Assembly: GCF_000005505.3 (NCBI RefSeq)
Contig: NC_016135.3
Span: 19,438,613 to 19,502,612, forward strand
Source of the DNA: Brachypodium distachyon
Lineage: Eukaryota; Streptophyta; Magnoliopsida; Poales; Poaceae
DNA: 64,000 bases
Reading direction: 5' to 3'
The position numbers and the translations under genes are program-made. Under the pieces are notes generated by a model. That model ran no database searches and was not told the origin of the DNA. It worked only from the letters and a program-made list of their open reading frames with translations. This document shows positions 23,342 through 35,950 of this stretch, one piece after another; position 1 is the first letter of the stretch, and the number at the start of each line of letters is the position of its first letter.

Positions 23342-24752
23342 AGGACTTGGCTGAATCAGATTTCATCGATATCTCTATCTCTATCTCTACTACTTATAAA
23401 GTCACCAACGTGTTTGTGTTCTTTCCAACGTCCACCCCACTAAACGAACACAAAGTATTAATAGCTCCACAATCAGACTCTCTAAACACCAGATTACTAC
23501 CTAACCGAGTGTGTGTTTAGTGATTACCTGTTGAGACCGAAATTCCATCCTCAAAAGAATCTTTCAGCCTCTCGTCCGAACCATTTTCTTCCTTCTTTTC
23601 TCCTCGCTCATCCAACCTCCAATGCTGCCTCCTCCTTCCCTTCTCCTGCGGCCGCCGCAGCCTCGCCCCTCACTCCCCCGTCCTCCTTCCCTTACCCTGA
23701 GGTCGCCGCCGCCTCCTCCCCTCCGTGGCCCTCCTCTGCCGTACCTCAGCCCGCCTCGCCCGCTCGCCTCCACCTACGATCCGCGGCCGTCGTCAGGGCC
23801 ACGGGACGAGGCGGCTCCGCCTCCTCCCCTCCGGCCGCGACCCTCCTCTGCCGCGCGTCAGCCCGCCCCGTCCGCTCGCCTCCACCTGCGATCCGTGGCC
23901 GTCGTTAGAGCCACACGATGAGGCACCGCCGCCGCCGCTGATCCCCCCACACCTGACCAGGAATTCCGATCACGACCCTGCCACCTGATCTGCTGCACGC
24001 CGCCGCTATCCACTTCTCCCCGGCCACCTGATCTTGCTGGACAGGGGAGTCTCCGCACCTGCCCAGGGTAGCGCCAGGGAAGCTGCGCATCAACCATGGT
24101 CGTCTTCACGTTGGGTGCATCGTTGTTTGATCGATGTCCACAAGCATTCTATATTTCAGGTAAGACATTTCTCAACACATCAATTGCTCACAGACCCACC
24201 ACGTGTTTGCTGAAATGCCAATTGATATTCCGGCTGTTTACAAGCATTCTAGATTTCAACTGCCAACAAATCCATGCTTTAATTTCTCCATGGTTGGTAT
24301 GTAGTGTGCAGGTTTGTTCTTCAAGTCATGTTACGAATTTAAATACTACTTCATGTTGTAGTTTTTTATTTGAATGCCTTAGGTTTGTACCACATTACTG
24401 TTTCACACCCATTTAAATGTAGTTTTAGAGAAATGTATGTTGATCAGACCACTTTCTGTTGTAGTTTTTTATTTGCGTAAGTACAATGATTTCTTTTCCA
24501 TGTGTGTTCTACAGTTTCAAGATGGAATAAATACTATAGAAGCATGTTTCCATCATTTCACTTGCTGCTGATCTATTCCATTAGAGATGAGATGGATTTA
24601 TGTATTAGTTTAATTAGTCAATTGACATCTGTTGCTTTTTCAGGAAAAGGGAAACTGGTACTTCATTTTTCAGGACGACAGAATATATTTGTGAAATAAA
24701 ATAAAATACCGCTTGTACTGTTGAGGAAGACGCCTGTTTTCTGATTTTGCAG

Positions 24753-25619
24753 AAACATTGCAGGTGGCTTGTACAGCTCCTTATGGCTCTTGATTACTTG
24801 CATGGAAATCACATTCTTCACCGAGATGTGAAGGTAGTACCAGTGCGATATTTGGAGCATGTGATTATCTTTCTAACATGTTGTAATAATGTGCACCGAA
24901 GCTGCTAATTCTTTTCAGTGCTCCAATATTTTTATTTCCAGGAGCCAAACTATAAGACTTGGTATGTAACTTAGTCCCTTACAAAGTACAGGGCTTTATG
25001 TATGAGTTCAGCAATCCTGATAATGATTGTAATTCTAACATAAAAAATGCTGGTGACTTTAGGCTTGCAAAAAATATTGACTTCTGATGATCTGGCATCT
25101 TTCGTGTGTACTACTCCCTCCATTTCACAAAGGTTGGCGTATTTTGTTTCGTTAAGACAAGCCTTTCACTAAGAATTACTGTATTAACATGTAAGTTATA
25201 TGATACGAAACCATGATCATTAGCAAGAACTTTTAAAAACTAATCCATTGATATAAATTTCATGTATGAAAAAAATACATATCAATAGAGTTTTCATTGG
25301 TCAAAGCCTTGTCTTAACGAAACAAAATACGCCAACCTTTGTGAAATGGAGGGAGTAAAACATTTGTTCTCTTTCTTGTACATGTTCGATGGTGTTTTGA
25401 CCTCAACACCAGGTGGTAGGAACACCAAGTTACATGTGCCCAAAACGTCTTGCTGATATGCCATATGGTAGCAAATCTGACATTTAGTCTCTAGGTATGT
25501 ATGCGAAATCACTTTTCTGAACCTAGATAGAGAACTTGCAATTCAACATTTATATTTGTTTTGTTTCAGTATGTTGTATATGCGAAATGGCTGCTCTCAG
25601 GCCTGCATTTAAAGCTTTG
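24753..25619 (+). pseudogene. Captured fragment of a NIMA-related (NEK) protein kinase gene
   Basis: Five exon-like blocks with GT-AG borders read in kinase order. 24753-24833 contains [14 protein letters not shown] and HRDVK (catalytic loop). 24919-24961 reads CSNIF. About 25050-25108 reads LAK and SDDLASFV, with one extra A that breaks the frame. 25413-25493 reads VVGTPSYMC and YGSKSDI, then TAG where Trp is expected. 25570-25619 ends CEMAALRPAFKAL. The GTPSYMCPE-like activation segment and MAALRPAF are typical of plant NEKs. ATP-binding and C-terminal parts are missing and intron sequence is retained, so this is a genomic copy. A MITE interrupts one intron. Confidence 0.85.
25114..25355. 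mobile_element. Stowaway-type MITE (242 bp) nested in the kinase fragment
   Basis: Long inverted repeats start CTCCCTCCATTTCACAAAGG and end CCTTTGTGAAATGGAGGGAG, with TA on both sides. The arms are very similar over about 50 bp, which suggests recent insertion. Confidence 0.88.
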
Positions 25620-26697
25620 TAAGTCTCTACTTTTCTTGATCTATTTGGAGTTGGAAAGTCATCCTGTATCTTCTTTGCTAGGTTGTTAATCACTGTCCAG
25701 TTTGTTCTTTACAGGTCACGGAGCTAAGCAAAGCTGAGATACTTTAATTCTCAACTGATATAAATACAACATATTTTCAACTGATATAAATACAATACAA
25801 GTCATACTGACTACCTGCATTTCGTGAATATAAATCAACAATATAAGATTCCTCTGATTCTCTTGGACTTAAAAGGATCCCATGTAACGCTTAAATTACA
25901 TAACTCTTTCAACAAGAAGTGATAAATCTTATGGATCTGTGGACTAAACAACATGTTCTTCAAATTTATTTTTTGCGAGCATTTGCAGATGCAGTGATGC
26001 CATGATGGCGAATAGGTTTAACATGTGATGCACCTCATTATGTCACACTTTCATTCTCTCAAGCAATGCTTGGCAGGTGTGCATTTTCTTTACTCTTCCC
26101 TCATTTCTCAGATTATGCATTTTTATCCTACAGTGATCCGTTAATTGGTTTTGGCTTCAGATCTGTTACTAGATTTTATTTTTCTTCTTATCCAGTCCCT
26201 TATTTGATTACCTGATTTCTAATTACTCTAAACATGAGCGTGCAACTATAGGAAGAATAGATGATGAAGAATCTGGAGGAGAAAGTTCTTTATTTTGAAT
26301 AGAAAGTGATAAATTCCAAGTCTGCACCCTCCAGGTGATAGTGCCAATGGTATTCCAAACGCTACAGAGCTTGGGTTAAGAAAAACAAGGGATGTGTCCC
26401 TATCAGTACTTGCATTCAGAATTGGAGACTTTTGGTTGAGTTTTTCATTTTTTTGTGTATCGAAGGAGATCATTTTATTTGTTGTGGGGTTTGTTCGTAC
26501 ATGTACATGGATTGCCACATTGTGACCCAAACAATAATTGTAGGTGCACGCTTACATCGCTCAACAATTACACCTATATTAAGTGTCTCAATGAAAAAAG
26601 ATAATAAAAAGCAGCTTACTTAAAGAGAAGGAGATTCAGAAGACATGATTTATATTTTAGAACAGAACATGCGGGCACGTGCTCGCTTACTAGTCAT

Positions 26698-26945
26698 GAT
26701 AGTTATCTAATAATTAGAGTTAATTATGATATTTATGTAATACTCCTTGCGAATCGAGATGTGATTTTTCTAGTTTATTAGGATGGTTATCTAAAAACGA
26801 GTTAATTGTGATAGTTATCTAATGCTCTTTGGGAATCCAGATGTGATTTTTCTACCTTATTAGGATGGTTATCTAAGAATCAGAGTTAATTATTATAGTT
26901 ATTTAATGCTTCTTGCGAATCCAGATGTGATTTTTCTACCTTACA
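26698..26945. repeat. Three tandem copies of an about 83-bp unit
   Basis: Each copy contains GATGGTTATCTAA (first copy GATAGTTATCTAA) and ends with AGATGTGATTTTTCTA. They begin 4 bp after the Helitron 3' end. Confidence 0.75.
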
Positions 26946-27419
26946 TATGTTTACTTCTCACGTGTTTTGCTTGTCTTGGTTGTTGTCTTCTTATACGGTA
27001 CATATGATCCTGTGAATTGTTGTTCCTTCCATGAAGAGCTGCTGGTTTTCAGTATGAATTGAACGGATTGTTGACAAAGGGCATCGCTTGGCTTGAACGT
27101 TCTACATATTGCAATGGTAGTCCCTATGGAATCTTGTTCATTTGATACGTAGCATTTTGAGTTGTTTTCGATGCAAGATATGAATCGATAGCACATTACA
27201 ACGTCAAAATTGTGTTTTCTGTCATGTGACGCGGGAAGCTACTGAAGCTGGTGATGCTTATAATTGCAGAAAAGATAGTTGTGGCAATAGAACTGTTTGC
27301 CCAATATTATACTATAAATGTTTCTAACAAAGGAGTCGGGGTCTCCATGTCACAAAGTAATGTGATGTGGTGAATGTATTTTGTCAATTTGGTAGGTTGG
27401 CTGGCACTAAGCATCAGGG
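26946..27419. other. Spacer with no recognised feature
   Basis: No coding exon, RNA gene or transposon end was supported. Confidence 0.35.
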
Positions 27420-27488
27420 ACTTGGTACCTCCTCAAGATCCTAAATTCTAAAAAAAACATTTTGAGAATTTTGAGGAGGTACCAAATT
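27420..27488. repeat. Small hairpin-forming inverted repeat
   Basis: ACTTGGTACCTCCTCAAGAT and TTTTGAGGAGGTACCAAAT are complementary arms around a short A-rich loop. This resembles a very small MITE. Confidence 0.6.
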
Positions 27489-27512
27489 TCGATGCATTTC
27501 TTCTTATTATTA

Positions 27513-27593
27513 TTCCTCCGATCCTAAATTTTTGTTGCAGCTTTAGTGCAAATTTGAACTAAAACAACAACAATAATTTAGGATCGGAGTGAG
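27513..27593. mobile_element. Stowaway-type MITE (81 bp)
   Basis: Ends TTCCTCCGATCCTAAATTTT and AATTTAGGATCGGAGTGAG are inverted repeats flanked by TA. Confidence 0.78.
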
Positions 27594-27715
27594 TACCATT
27601 TTTTAGAATATGTCCTAATTCTAGTTGCAAGTTGCCTTGCGAGTAGATGGTGGTTCTTTTTGGCTAATTCTTTGACTGTGACCAGGACAATGTTTTGTGT
27701 TTATAGTCTATTACT

Positions 27716-28277
27716 ATCTATTAAATTGGAGTTAGTGATGATGGTACGGTTGCGGTCACCGAAGGTTAACTTCGTTAAAATTACAACCAATATGTCATTA
27801 CTTGGTTTTTTTCCTCCAGTTAAAATTACAACCAATATGCTACTACCCGATATTTTCTTTTCCTCCAGTTTTTTTCACGATTTTTTCTACTCCATCTTAC
27901 AACCGACGTCACCACACCCGCATGCCAACCTCGACAATTTCATGAGTTGCCTACACAGAAAATAAAAAATAAACAGTTTGTGATTTTATTGACCCTAGCA
28001 CGCACGGGCACAGTAATTACTATCCCTTGGGATCTCGCTGGCGCCCGCCGCCGCTCTTGGTCGCCTCCACCAGCTCGTGCGTGTCGGCGTCATCCATGTG
28101 AGGAAGGCAGCTGCGGACCCGCGGATCCGTCGCGGGCCACCGCCGCCTCCACCGGCTCGTGCGCGCCGGTGGCTCCACACGGGGCTTGGACGGCGATGGG
28201 ATGAGCCTGGAGCAATTAATTTGACGTTCTGATATAATTTTCTGTTGTTCCGTAACAACGCACGGATCTTTTGCTAG
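27716..28277 (+). mobile_element. Short Helitron-like element
   Basis: A TCTATTAAATTGGAG start after A and an end AACAACGCACGGATCTTTTG plus CTAG before T match the Helitron termini seen elsewhere in the window. The inside includes a GC-rich stretch (28020-28200) of unknown origin. The 5' boundary is less certain than the 3' boundary. Confidence 0.5.
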
Positions 28278-28616
28278 TGTTAATAACAAGCGATTGTGTG
28301 GCGGCTGATGGTCTGTGCCGCTGCCGTCCAACCGCATGAGGTTTTGTGTATCTAGAGTTTTTTTAATAAAACGTGTGTATCTGGTTGACGTACCAGACTC
28401 CTTTCTATGTAGGACACCTATGTTGTGAACAAGTACTGTAATCTGGTTTGGATCTTTTGAGTATCTTGTGGTTATTTCAGGCTGGATACCATCGACATGT
28501 TTTCGTGCGATCGTTTTTGCGGTTCGTTTTTGTCCTGAAGCCAATTTTGTTACAGTTAGTTGTAAGGCCGGAGAGCCGTGATCTGTCCAGCAAGTGAAAG
28601 CATTAAAAAAATACTA

Positions 28617-28730
28617 CTGCCTCCGTCTAACAAATGATGTCTTAACTTTGACTAAATTTAAATGTTAAGCCATGTTTAAATACATCCACATTTTGATAAA
28701 CTTGAGCCATCTTTTATTAGACGGAGAGAG
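28617..28730. mobile_element. Stowaway-type MITE (about 114 bp)
   Basis: Ends TGCCTCCGTCTAACAAATGA and TTTTATTAGACGGAGAGAG are inverted repeats. The right TA has decayed. Confidence 0.65.
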
Positions 28731-28830
28731 GAAGCAGAAAAACGGCGCAAGCGATGACACATGAGCGTCGACAGCTTTATTCGTCTAGTTTTAATTCATC
28801 CCGCGTGCGAAAACAAAACCATCTAAAGTA

Positions 28831-29079
28831 CTTCCTCCACCCACAAATAAATGTACATCTAGTTTTGTTCGAAGTCTAATTTTTTAATTTTGACCAAATT
28901 TGTTGAAAAAAGTAGCAACACATATGAAATAAAATCGGTATATTATGAAACTACATTTCAAACCGGATCTAATGATGCTAATTTGGGGTAAATGTTGATA
29001 CGTTTTCCAAAAAAATTGATCAAATTTTGATATCATTGACTTAGGACAAACCTAGAAATACACTAATTTATGGACAGAG
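28831..29079. mobile_element. Stowaway-type MITE (249 bp)
   Basis: Ends CTTCCTCCACCCACAAATAA and TTTATGGACAGAGT are imperfect inverted repeats between TA dinucleotides. The element is diverged. Confidence 0.6.
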
Positions 29080-29311
29080 TAGCAGTTAATAAAATCAGCC
29101 TGTTAAGCGCTCCAGCTCGAAAATTTATACCACCGGTGGGCGATTTGTGGAGTAGTACTGAACAAAAGGAACGTCTCTTTTTCATCAAATAATAATAAAC
29201 TAAAGAGCTGTTTCATGAGAATTACAAAACACACTCACACAAATACTCCGTAACTCAGTGTTCTCAATCTAAAAGTGCAAAGCGAGATTGAACCGTTTTT
29301 GTTCTTTCATT

Positions 29312-32300
29312 TCAATTAGAGGCCCACTTAGCCTTTTGCTCTGAAACTAACTTGCTCCATAATGAACCAGATAGGAATTTAGCCTCAATGGTCTTACGTG
29401 GAACATGTTTAATATAAAGAACATTACACTTGTCTTCTCTAAGCACATAATCACGGGCAACTTGGTAGCCATCCAAGAAAAAAGGACCCTGCATTTGTCC
29501 ATACTCAGCAGCTATTGAAGGCTTTGGATCTATTTTCATTGCCTCAAGCATGGCAGCATTTCTGAGAATATGAAGTGCCAACTCCAATTGATCTTTCTGA
29601 CCATAAAATCCGGTAATATCAACAAACCTGAGATGGCAATGAGGTTGTGAAGGAATACTCCTTAGTTGTTGACCGTAACCATAACTTTGATTCACAGAAA
29701 CCATCCGCCACATCTGAAAGAAAATTTGGAAGAATGTAAGTGCGTTTAGAAATCTTATGACCCCGGACAACATAGAGCGCAACTTAAGGAAAAAAACAGA
29801 CACATTCATCTGCTATATGTTTGCAGTACTTTCTCGTCACTAGTTTACAGTGATCAATATTTGGCAGCAGTTGATCTCTGCTAGCTATATCTCTATGGCC
29901 ATTGTCTAATCTATTTTGTAGGTCCAACATCGAACAGAAAGGCCATGTGACTCCACATAACGTTTAGACACTATGGAATATGGATAGTGGGATGCAGCAC
30001 TAAGTTTAGGCATGATGTGTTGTTCGGACATGTACATTTAGAACATAGACTACCTAATTTGTTCGTAATATCTGAACAACAAGCTTGGCTGAGTAAATCA
30101 TATGGCTAAACAATGGGGTGTATCCTTCAGAAGATTCTGGGGGGTATTGAATTACAAGATAGCCAATATCAGAGGAAAGGACTTTAGGATGTCTATCTCA
30201 ACCAACAGCATGCTAAACCTGAGTTCAAAAAGAACAAGAAAAAACAGCATACTAAACCTTGGGCCTTGGGATAGAATGTTGTTTATTCGACTTGCCAAAC
30301 AGACATCTTTCAGAATAGGAAGCGAAATGCTGTAGGGCAGGATTCATACTAGGTACTCCCTCCGTTTGGGTATATAAGGCTCCTATTGAAATTCGTGCCA
30401 CACTTTGACCAACGATTATGCAAATTATATTTAGTATATGTATACAAAAGTTATAGCATTAGAAAGAGTTTTTCAATACGAATCCAACAATATATCTTTT
30501 GTGCCGAAATAATCTCGTATTGTCAATGCAATTGTTGATCAAAGTTTGACATAAAATTCCGCGTGGGCCTTATAAACCCAAACGGAGGGAGTAGTGAGTG
30601 GCTAAAAGATGTGGAGTGGGCCTGAGGATGAAACATGTCTTTGTGTGGAGTCCTTGAAAATATAGACCATTTGATGTTTCAATTTGTGTTGCTCTGGAGC
30701 AATGTGTGAAAGGTTTTGGCTCGAGATTGGGTTCCCGACTCAACCACCAACCTCTTTCTCTAGTATAGGATAGGAAGTGACAAATAAAGAAGCTCTATTT
30801 GAGTGGAGTGGATGTTCAATGTGAGCTCACTGATAACAAAATAATTTTAGAGCAAAACTTATTGTAGCTCACAAAGTTCAAGTTGATAAGTTGTGGCATG
30901 GATTTAGTTAATGACTTCCGTTTGTTGCCTTTATTTCAGTTTCATTTTAGACTATGTGGTTCTTTTTGGGTTATTGTGATCTTGGAGTTAGTTAAAGCTG
31001 GCAACACCAACCCTTTTGTATTTCTGTTGAAATCTTGCTTTAATAACAAGCAGGGTAAATGGTGTTCCATCTAGAAGAAAAAAAGTATGGAAATCAGATC
31101 TTTATTCTTTGATGGTTGTAAGACGTTCATTGGTCATAAAGCCAAGACCCGGAAAATAGGTTGCTGCTGGATGAAATCATTGGCTTTGTCGATCATGATT
31201 TATATGGAATTTCTAATGAAGCAGAAATCACTATTAGACAGGTGTCTAGCACACAAATCCATCTTGCGATCTTACTTCATGAAAACTCTACAGATATTCA
31301 GAAGACAGACCAGACTTGATGCAAACGGTGGACGAGTACAGGATATATGATAAGCATGATTTGGATATGGTATAAAACAGTGGTTATATTTAGGGTGTGT
31401 TTGGGACAGCTCCACTCCACAACTTCACCAGTGAAGCAGGTGAAGTTGCCCCAAACACCCCCGACTCCATATTTTAGGTGAACTAGAGTAATACAACCCC
31501 TTAATTCATTTCACCGGAGTTGAAAACAAGGTGCTTCAACTGCTCCACTTCTTAAGAGAAGATTGCTGGATGGCCACTTTCCTTGACGATGAGATATTCA
31601 GGAATAACATTGAAGAATGAAGATAAAGATCATTCTGAGGCTGCTTTAACCAACAATAATCTTATTGGAAGATGTTTTAGCAGGGAGATGAGATGTGCTA
31701 CTTCTTTTTTAATGACGAAATGATAGATCATTTAAATTGCCCGGGTGCCGGTTATGTATGGAATGTTCTTACTTCTTAGTCCTTGTGGATGGTCTTGGTT
31801 CTACTACCATATCCCAAGCCCTCTCTAAAGAAGGAAATCGTTCTCATCTTGCAGAATTTGCAGTTGCATACCATGGATCTTGAAGATATAAGCTGAACAA
31901 TATGGGTCCATTCTAATGGATTCTGTTATTAAGTTCACTGATCCTGATTAAGACATGTGTGTGCCTTGCTCTTATATTGGGCAGGCCTATAAAATCTAGT
32001 TACGAGGGAAAAATTGCGATAGGGGATAAACAAAGTCAAGAACCAGGAGGTGATGAAGGCATAGATTGACAACTGCACATTGGTTATAACACAGTACTTC
32101 TCGATCATCATTACTAGCTCAGTACTTGATGATATGGAACCATTTTAAGGTAGCATAGTAATCCACAAGATGGACATAATAGTGCCATATTTAACTCGCG
32201 GCAGGTGAAAAACAGTACTCCCTTGGTTCACTTATACTCATAATAGCTCATACATTTTTTTTTCTATTTATACCATAATATAGCTCATAATTCTCTTGGC

Positions 32301-33845
32301 TCCCGCATCCGACCAATAACTGCCCACACCCATTTATTCTTAAACCAATATGTCGAGATATGTCTTGGTTCAAGAGCACAAATTTATATGAGCTTCATTA
32401 TGGAATGGAAGGAGTACTCAATTTGCTAAAGATTAATTAGGTCACCGACTTCATGTGCAAAACAATATATCTGAAGACTTGAAATGCCAAACTTACGTGA
32501 AATTCCAGCTTTTCCAAGAAAGGAGCAGCAACCAGAAGGCAGGCAAAGTCAAGGGCATCAACCTTCTTCTCCAAAGGCCCAGAAGACAACTCCAGCCTGA
32601 GGTGCCTCAGATAAACAAATTTGGGAAGCTTTTCTGGCAATGTAGCCCTCTGAATCATGCCCACACAAAAAACATGATAAGTTAATAAGAAAAATCCACC
32701 AGAAACAATATCAATACGAATGCACAAAAAAATGGAAATGTTATGCCACACCTCAACCTCGTGACATTTCAGAGTCAGCATCTCAAGGCGAGGCACAGTA
32801 CTAGGAAGTTCTGTGAAGATATACTCAAGAGCAGTGCAAGAATCCCACGGCTTCATGGATATCTTTGTTAGAAGCAAAGTTCCAGGAGGTGATAACGGTA
32901 TCAATGGACCACTGTACTCAAGTGTTATCAGACCAAAGTTTAACTCCATCACTTGAAGCGAGCGGCATTTATGCACTTGCAAATGCTTAAGTGCGTTTGA
33001 AGGATGAGATATATGTATTCTTGTAAGCATACTACAGTCAGTAATTCGAAGGAATTCCAGAACATTGCAATTGGACATCAAAAGGTGAAGTCCTCATCGG
33101 TAATAGTCATGTCTGCTAAGTGAAGCCTTCTAAGGTTCTGAAAACCCTTGAAACCCACAGGAAGCTGAAGAAAAACTGAACTAAGTTCTACATATTGCAA
33201 GTGTGAACTAACACTGCCATCCAGAAGCCGCAAATCAAAGATACATGGCTTTCCTATGCAGCGTGCAGATGAGAAATTGAGAGTGAGGTGCTTCGTCTTT
33301 GATGCTACAGCAAAGTTCACCCATCTTTCTATCGGATCTGTATTTCCATTGTTAAATGGAAACCAGACTCTGAAGTTCTCGACCCCTAGGCCACTGTGTT
33401 GCTTTAGCACTGCATCAACTCTCTCAATGAACTCTTGTTTCATTAGATTACGACTATCAGCTGTGATAGGTCCACCAAGATGATGACTTGACAACATTGA
33501 TGTAAAACTAAATTCTAGATTTGAGTGGCAACACCAATGATATTTCCACTGCTGGGATAGTATGCTCGTCCGTACGGCTTCTTTTAGCGGTAATTTTGAC
33601 ATGATACTGCAGAGAATATCCTACAGCAAAGACATGTGGCGCTATAGATTATTGAATAAAAACAACAATAGTGAGCTAATTGCACCATGTTATGTGGTAC
33701 CAGATCATTTGGAGGAAGGAGAAGGGTGCAAGGCATCCCGATACAAGATTCTAATTACATGTGAGTCCAATCGAAAAATCCATACCGTTGGCATATTGCT
33801 CAGCTGAAGCCCTGATCTCTTCTTTTTCGCCGTTGTTCCATGCAT
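29312..33845 (-). CDS. F-box/FBD/LRR-repeat protein gene with an apparent frameshift
   Basis: Four exons on the minus strand: 33786-33845, 32752-33620, 32497-32649 and 29312-29713, with GT-AG junctions. Exon 1 starts MHGTTAKKKRSG. The F-box spans the first junction (LSNMP then DILCSIMSKLPLKEAVRTS). LRR-like strands follow (LPVGFKGFQNLRRLHLADMT, LEFLRITDCSMLTRI), and the last exon has an FBD-like end (HLRFVDITGF, NAAMLEAMKIDP). The family serves as substrate receptors of SCF E3 ubiquitin ligases, similar to At1g13570. Exon 2 is 869 nt. Its frame stops in a T run at about 33078 (DEDFTF then TGA), while the next frame resumes directly at MSNCNVLEF, so one base appears to be missing. With it the protein would be about 494 residues. 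The gene is either a young pseudogene or hit by a sequence error. Intron 3 is 2.8 kb and holds two MITEs. Confidence 0.83.
30356..30591. mobile_element. Stowaway-type MITE (236 bp) in F-box gene intron 3
   Basis: Ends CTCCCTCCGTTTGGGTATAT and TATAAACCCAAACGGAGGGAG are long inverted repeats flanked by TA. Confidence 0.88.
32218..32414. mobile_element. Stowaway-type MITE (197 bp) in F-box gene intron 3
   Basis: Ends CTCCCTTGGTTCACTTATAC and ATTATGGAATGGAAGGAG are diverged inverted repeats, with TA on both sides. Confidence 0.7.
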
Positions 33846-34103
33846 GTGTTTTTCTGAATTCAGACTTCTCTTTCCCATTCAACTAGCTTAACTAACCTCT
33901 GTCTGCAAGAGAAGTTGCTACAAACATTTCAGAGTCGGCCATCAAAACATCACCTGCCATTTCTTTCATTTGAAAAAAAAAACTGGAATTATTACTTTCT
34001 GATAAGTGAATTATGAAATGGGAGTAGTTGAGATAGGAAACATGGGATTTTCCTGGGTGGAAAAGGATGTGACTTTTCTTGGTAGCTTCATATTTAAAAT
34101 CTA

Positions 34104-34190
34104 CACCCTCCGATCCTAAATTCTTGTCGTTGATTTAGTTAAAATTTGTTGAACTAAAACAACGGCAAGAATTTAGGACCAGAGGGAGTT
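34104..34190. mobile_element. Stowaway-type MITE (87 bp)
   Basis: Ends ACCCTCCGATCCTAAATTCT and AGAATTTAGGACCAGAGGGA are inverted repeats. It resembles the MITE at 27513. Confidence 0.75.
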
Positions 34191-34436
34191 TTATATACTA
34201 AAAGTACATGACGGGCTAACCAGAAAGACGCTAGAAAATCTCACAAAAAAAACATCTGGGCTATGGATGGCACCCAACGGGTTCGGGGCCAGGGCCGGCC
34301 ATACCAGACCCGGACCCGGCCACACGATCCGTGACCCGAACCCGGGTCTAAAAATTTACCAGACCCGGCCCTGATATGGGTCTCAAGGACCCACAGGTTT
34401 ACCCGACCCGCATCAACTCAGTGATAATAAACAGTA

Positions 34437-34891
34437 CTCCCTCCATCCACAAATAAGTGTATATATGGAATTTCAATACAAATTATAAAGTAAGGTAAAA
34501 AATGCATTGGGAATATATGCCAACCACCATCTCTCTCCTTTTTAATTCTTTTACCTCCAATGAGCCAAGTGAATGGAAAAATATTATTGGGTTTGATTTC
34601 CAAGTGATGAGAGAGAACATTTTTTTACTCTAGAGTGCTTTGAAAAGAGAGCTTGGAAATAGAAATAGTCATGGTATTGCCTACTCATGTTATTCATCAT
34701 TATCCGAACTTGTTCCTTTTCAGGGGGGGAGATCAATCACTTGGGCAGCTTTGGCCTTCCAACGGGCCAGGAAATTGGTCACAATCATAAAAGACCTGAA
34801 CCGGAGGTGCTTGAGGTGCAGTAGAAGGAAGTACACTCTTTTGTGGACAAATTTTGAAGCTAAACGTACACTTATTTGTGGACGGAGGGAG
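34437..34891. mobile_element. Long Stowaway-type MITE (455 bp)
   Basis: Ends CTCCCTCCATCCACAAATAA and TTATTTGTGGACGGAGGGAG are inverted repeats between TA dinucleotides. The long, less symmetric middle suggests a further insertion. Confidence 0.75.
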
Positions 34892-34991
34892 TATATTTCA
34901 TTCTCACCCTACAGCAAAACAGGAAACAATAATAAAATTGAAGAAAGCAAGCTGCAGCCTGCAAGCATCAGGTGATATTAGAAGTTCACTA

Positions 34992-35104
34992 CTCCCTCCG
35001 ATCCATATTAGTTGTCTCAAATTTTCCAAAATATGGATGTATCTATGCCTAAAGTGTGTCTAGATACATGTAATATTTCAACAATTAATATGGATCGGAG
35101 GGAG
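34992..35104. mobile_element. Stowaway-type MITE (113 bp)
   Basis: Ends CTCCCTCCGATCCATATTAG and AATATGGATCGGAGGGAG are inverted repeats flanked by TA. It is nested in the element at 34260-36483. Confidence 0.85.
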
Positions 35105-35496
35105 TATGAAATTTAAAATTGAAAAAAAGCAAGCTGCAAGCATCAGGTGCTCATGGAAGTAGCAAATCACATAAAGCACACACACTAGTAGTTCATCCAT
35201 TAAATAAATGTTCAGAATAGCCATCATGGGCACACAGCGCAGCACACAGGCACACAAAGGGGCAGTAGCAGTTGTATGGGCACCTGATGGGTGCAGCCCA
35301 GCTCGAAGCCACACGCGAGGACGTCGTTAGGGGGAGCGGATGGGGGCTTGGGGAAGGGGAGCAGGCGGCTCGGGCTGGAGGAGACGGCGCCTGGCCGCCG
35401 GCAGTTGGTTGGCGGGCTGGCGGCGGACGTGTGGGGAGAGGCGAGAGCGAGACCGCGAGAGGGAGAGCAGAGAACTAGGGACAGATAAGGAAAAAT

Positions 35497-35950
35497 AATC
35501 ATACGGCTCGGGATAAACGGGCCTGGCCCGGCTGCGGTCCGGTGAAGCTCGTCATTGGAGGGGCCGAGCCGGACCGGCTCAAATGGCAGCCTCATGGTCC
35601 AGGAGCGGTACAGAGCCCGGTCACTCGGACCCGTTAATGCCAGCCAGGGCCTGAGGAAAGCCCAGCTCCGCATAAGGCCCACCTAAGGAAAAAAGGTTAG
35701 AATGGTCAAAAATTGTCGAGTTGGACCAGAATTTTGAGTATTGATGGGCCAATATAGAAAAACTAAACAAATATAAGCGGGTCGTGCCAGGTCAGCCTAT
35801 GGGCCCTTGGTACGAAGCTCCAACGTGGCACAAGCCGGGCTTTGGGCCAGCCCAGCTCGATTAACTTTGTGCCGGGCCCAGCTCAAACGGGCCAAGCCCG
35901 GTGGGCTTTCGGGCTTTTAAAAAAAGCCTGGCCCAATGATCATCTATAGA
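35497..35950. mobile_element. Second copy of the GGCCCGG-rich element
   Basis: The right part (GGGCTTTTAAAAAAAGCCTGGCC to CATCTATAG) and the internal order of words follow the element at 12998-13545. The left terminus is not clear. Confidence 0.5.

Larger units (their letters stand above)
23384..26693 (+). mobile_element. Helitron (3.3 kb) carrying NIMA-related kinase gene fragments
   Basis: The 5' end TCTCTACTACTTATAAAG follows an A; the exact start is uncertain by about 12 bp because of a TCTCTA repeat. The 3' end is GCGGGCACGTGCTCGCTTACTAG to 26693 followed by T, with a palindrome before CTAG. It begins 43 bp after the stop region of the gene at 22535. Inside are a GC-rich block (about 23610-24080), broken kinase exons (24753-25619) and a Stowaway MITE. 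No Rep/helicase was found. Confidence 0.68.
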
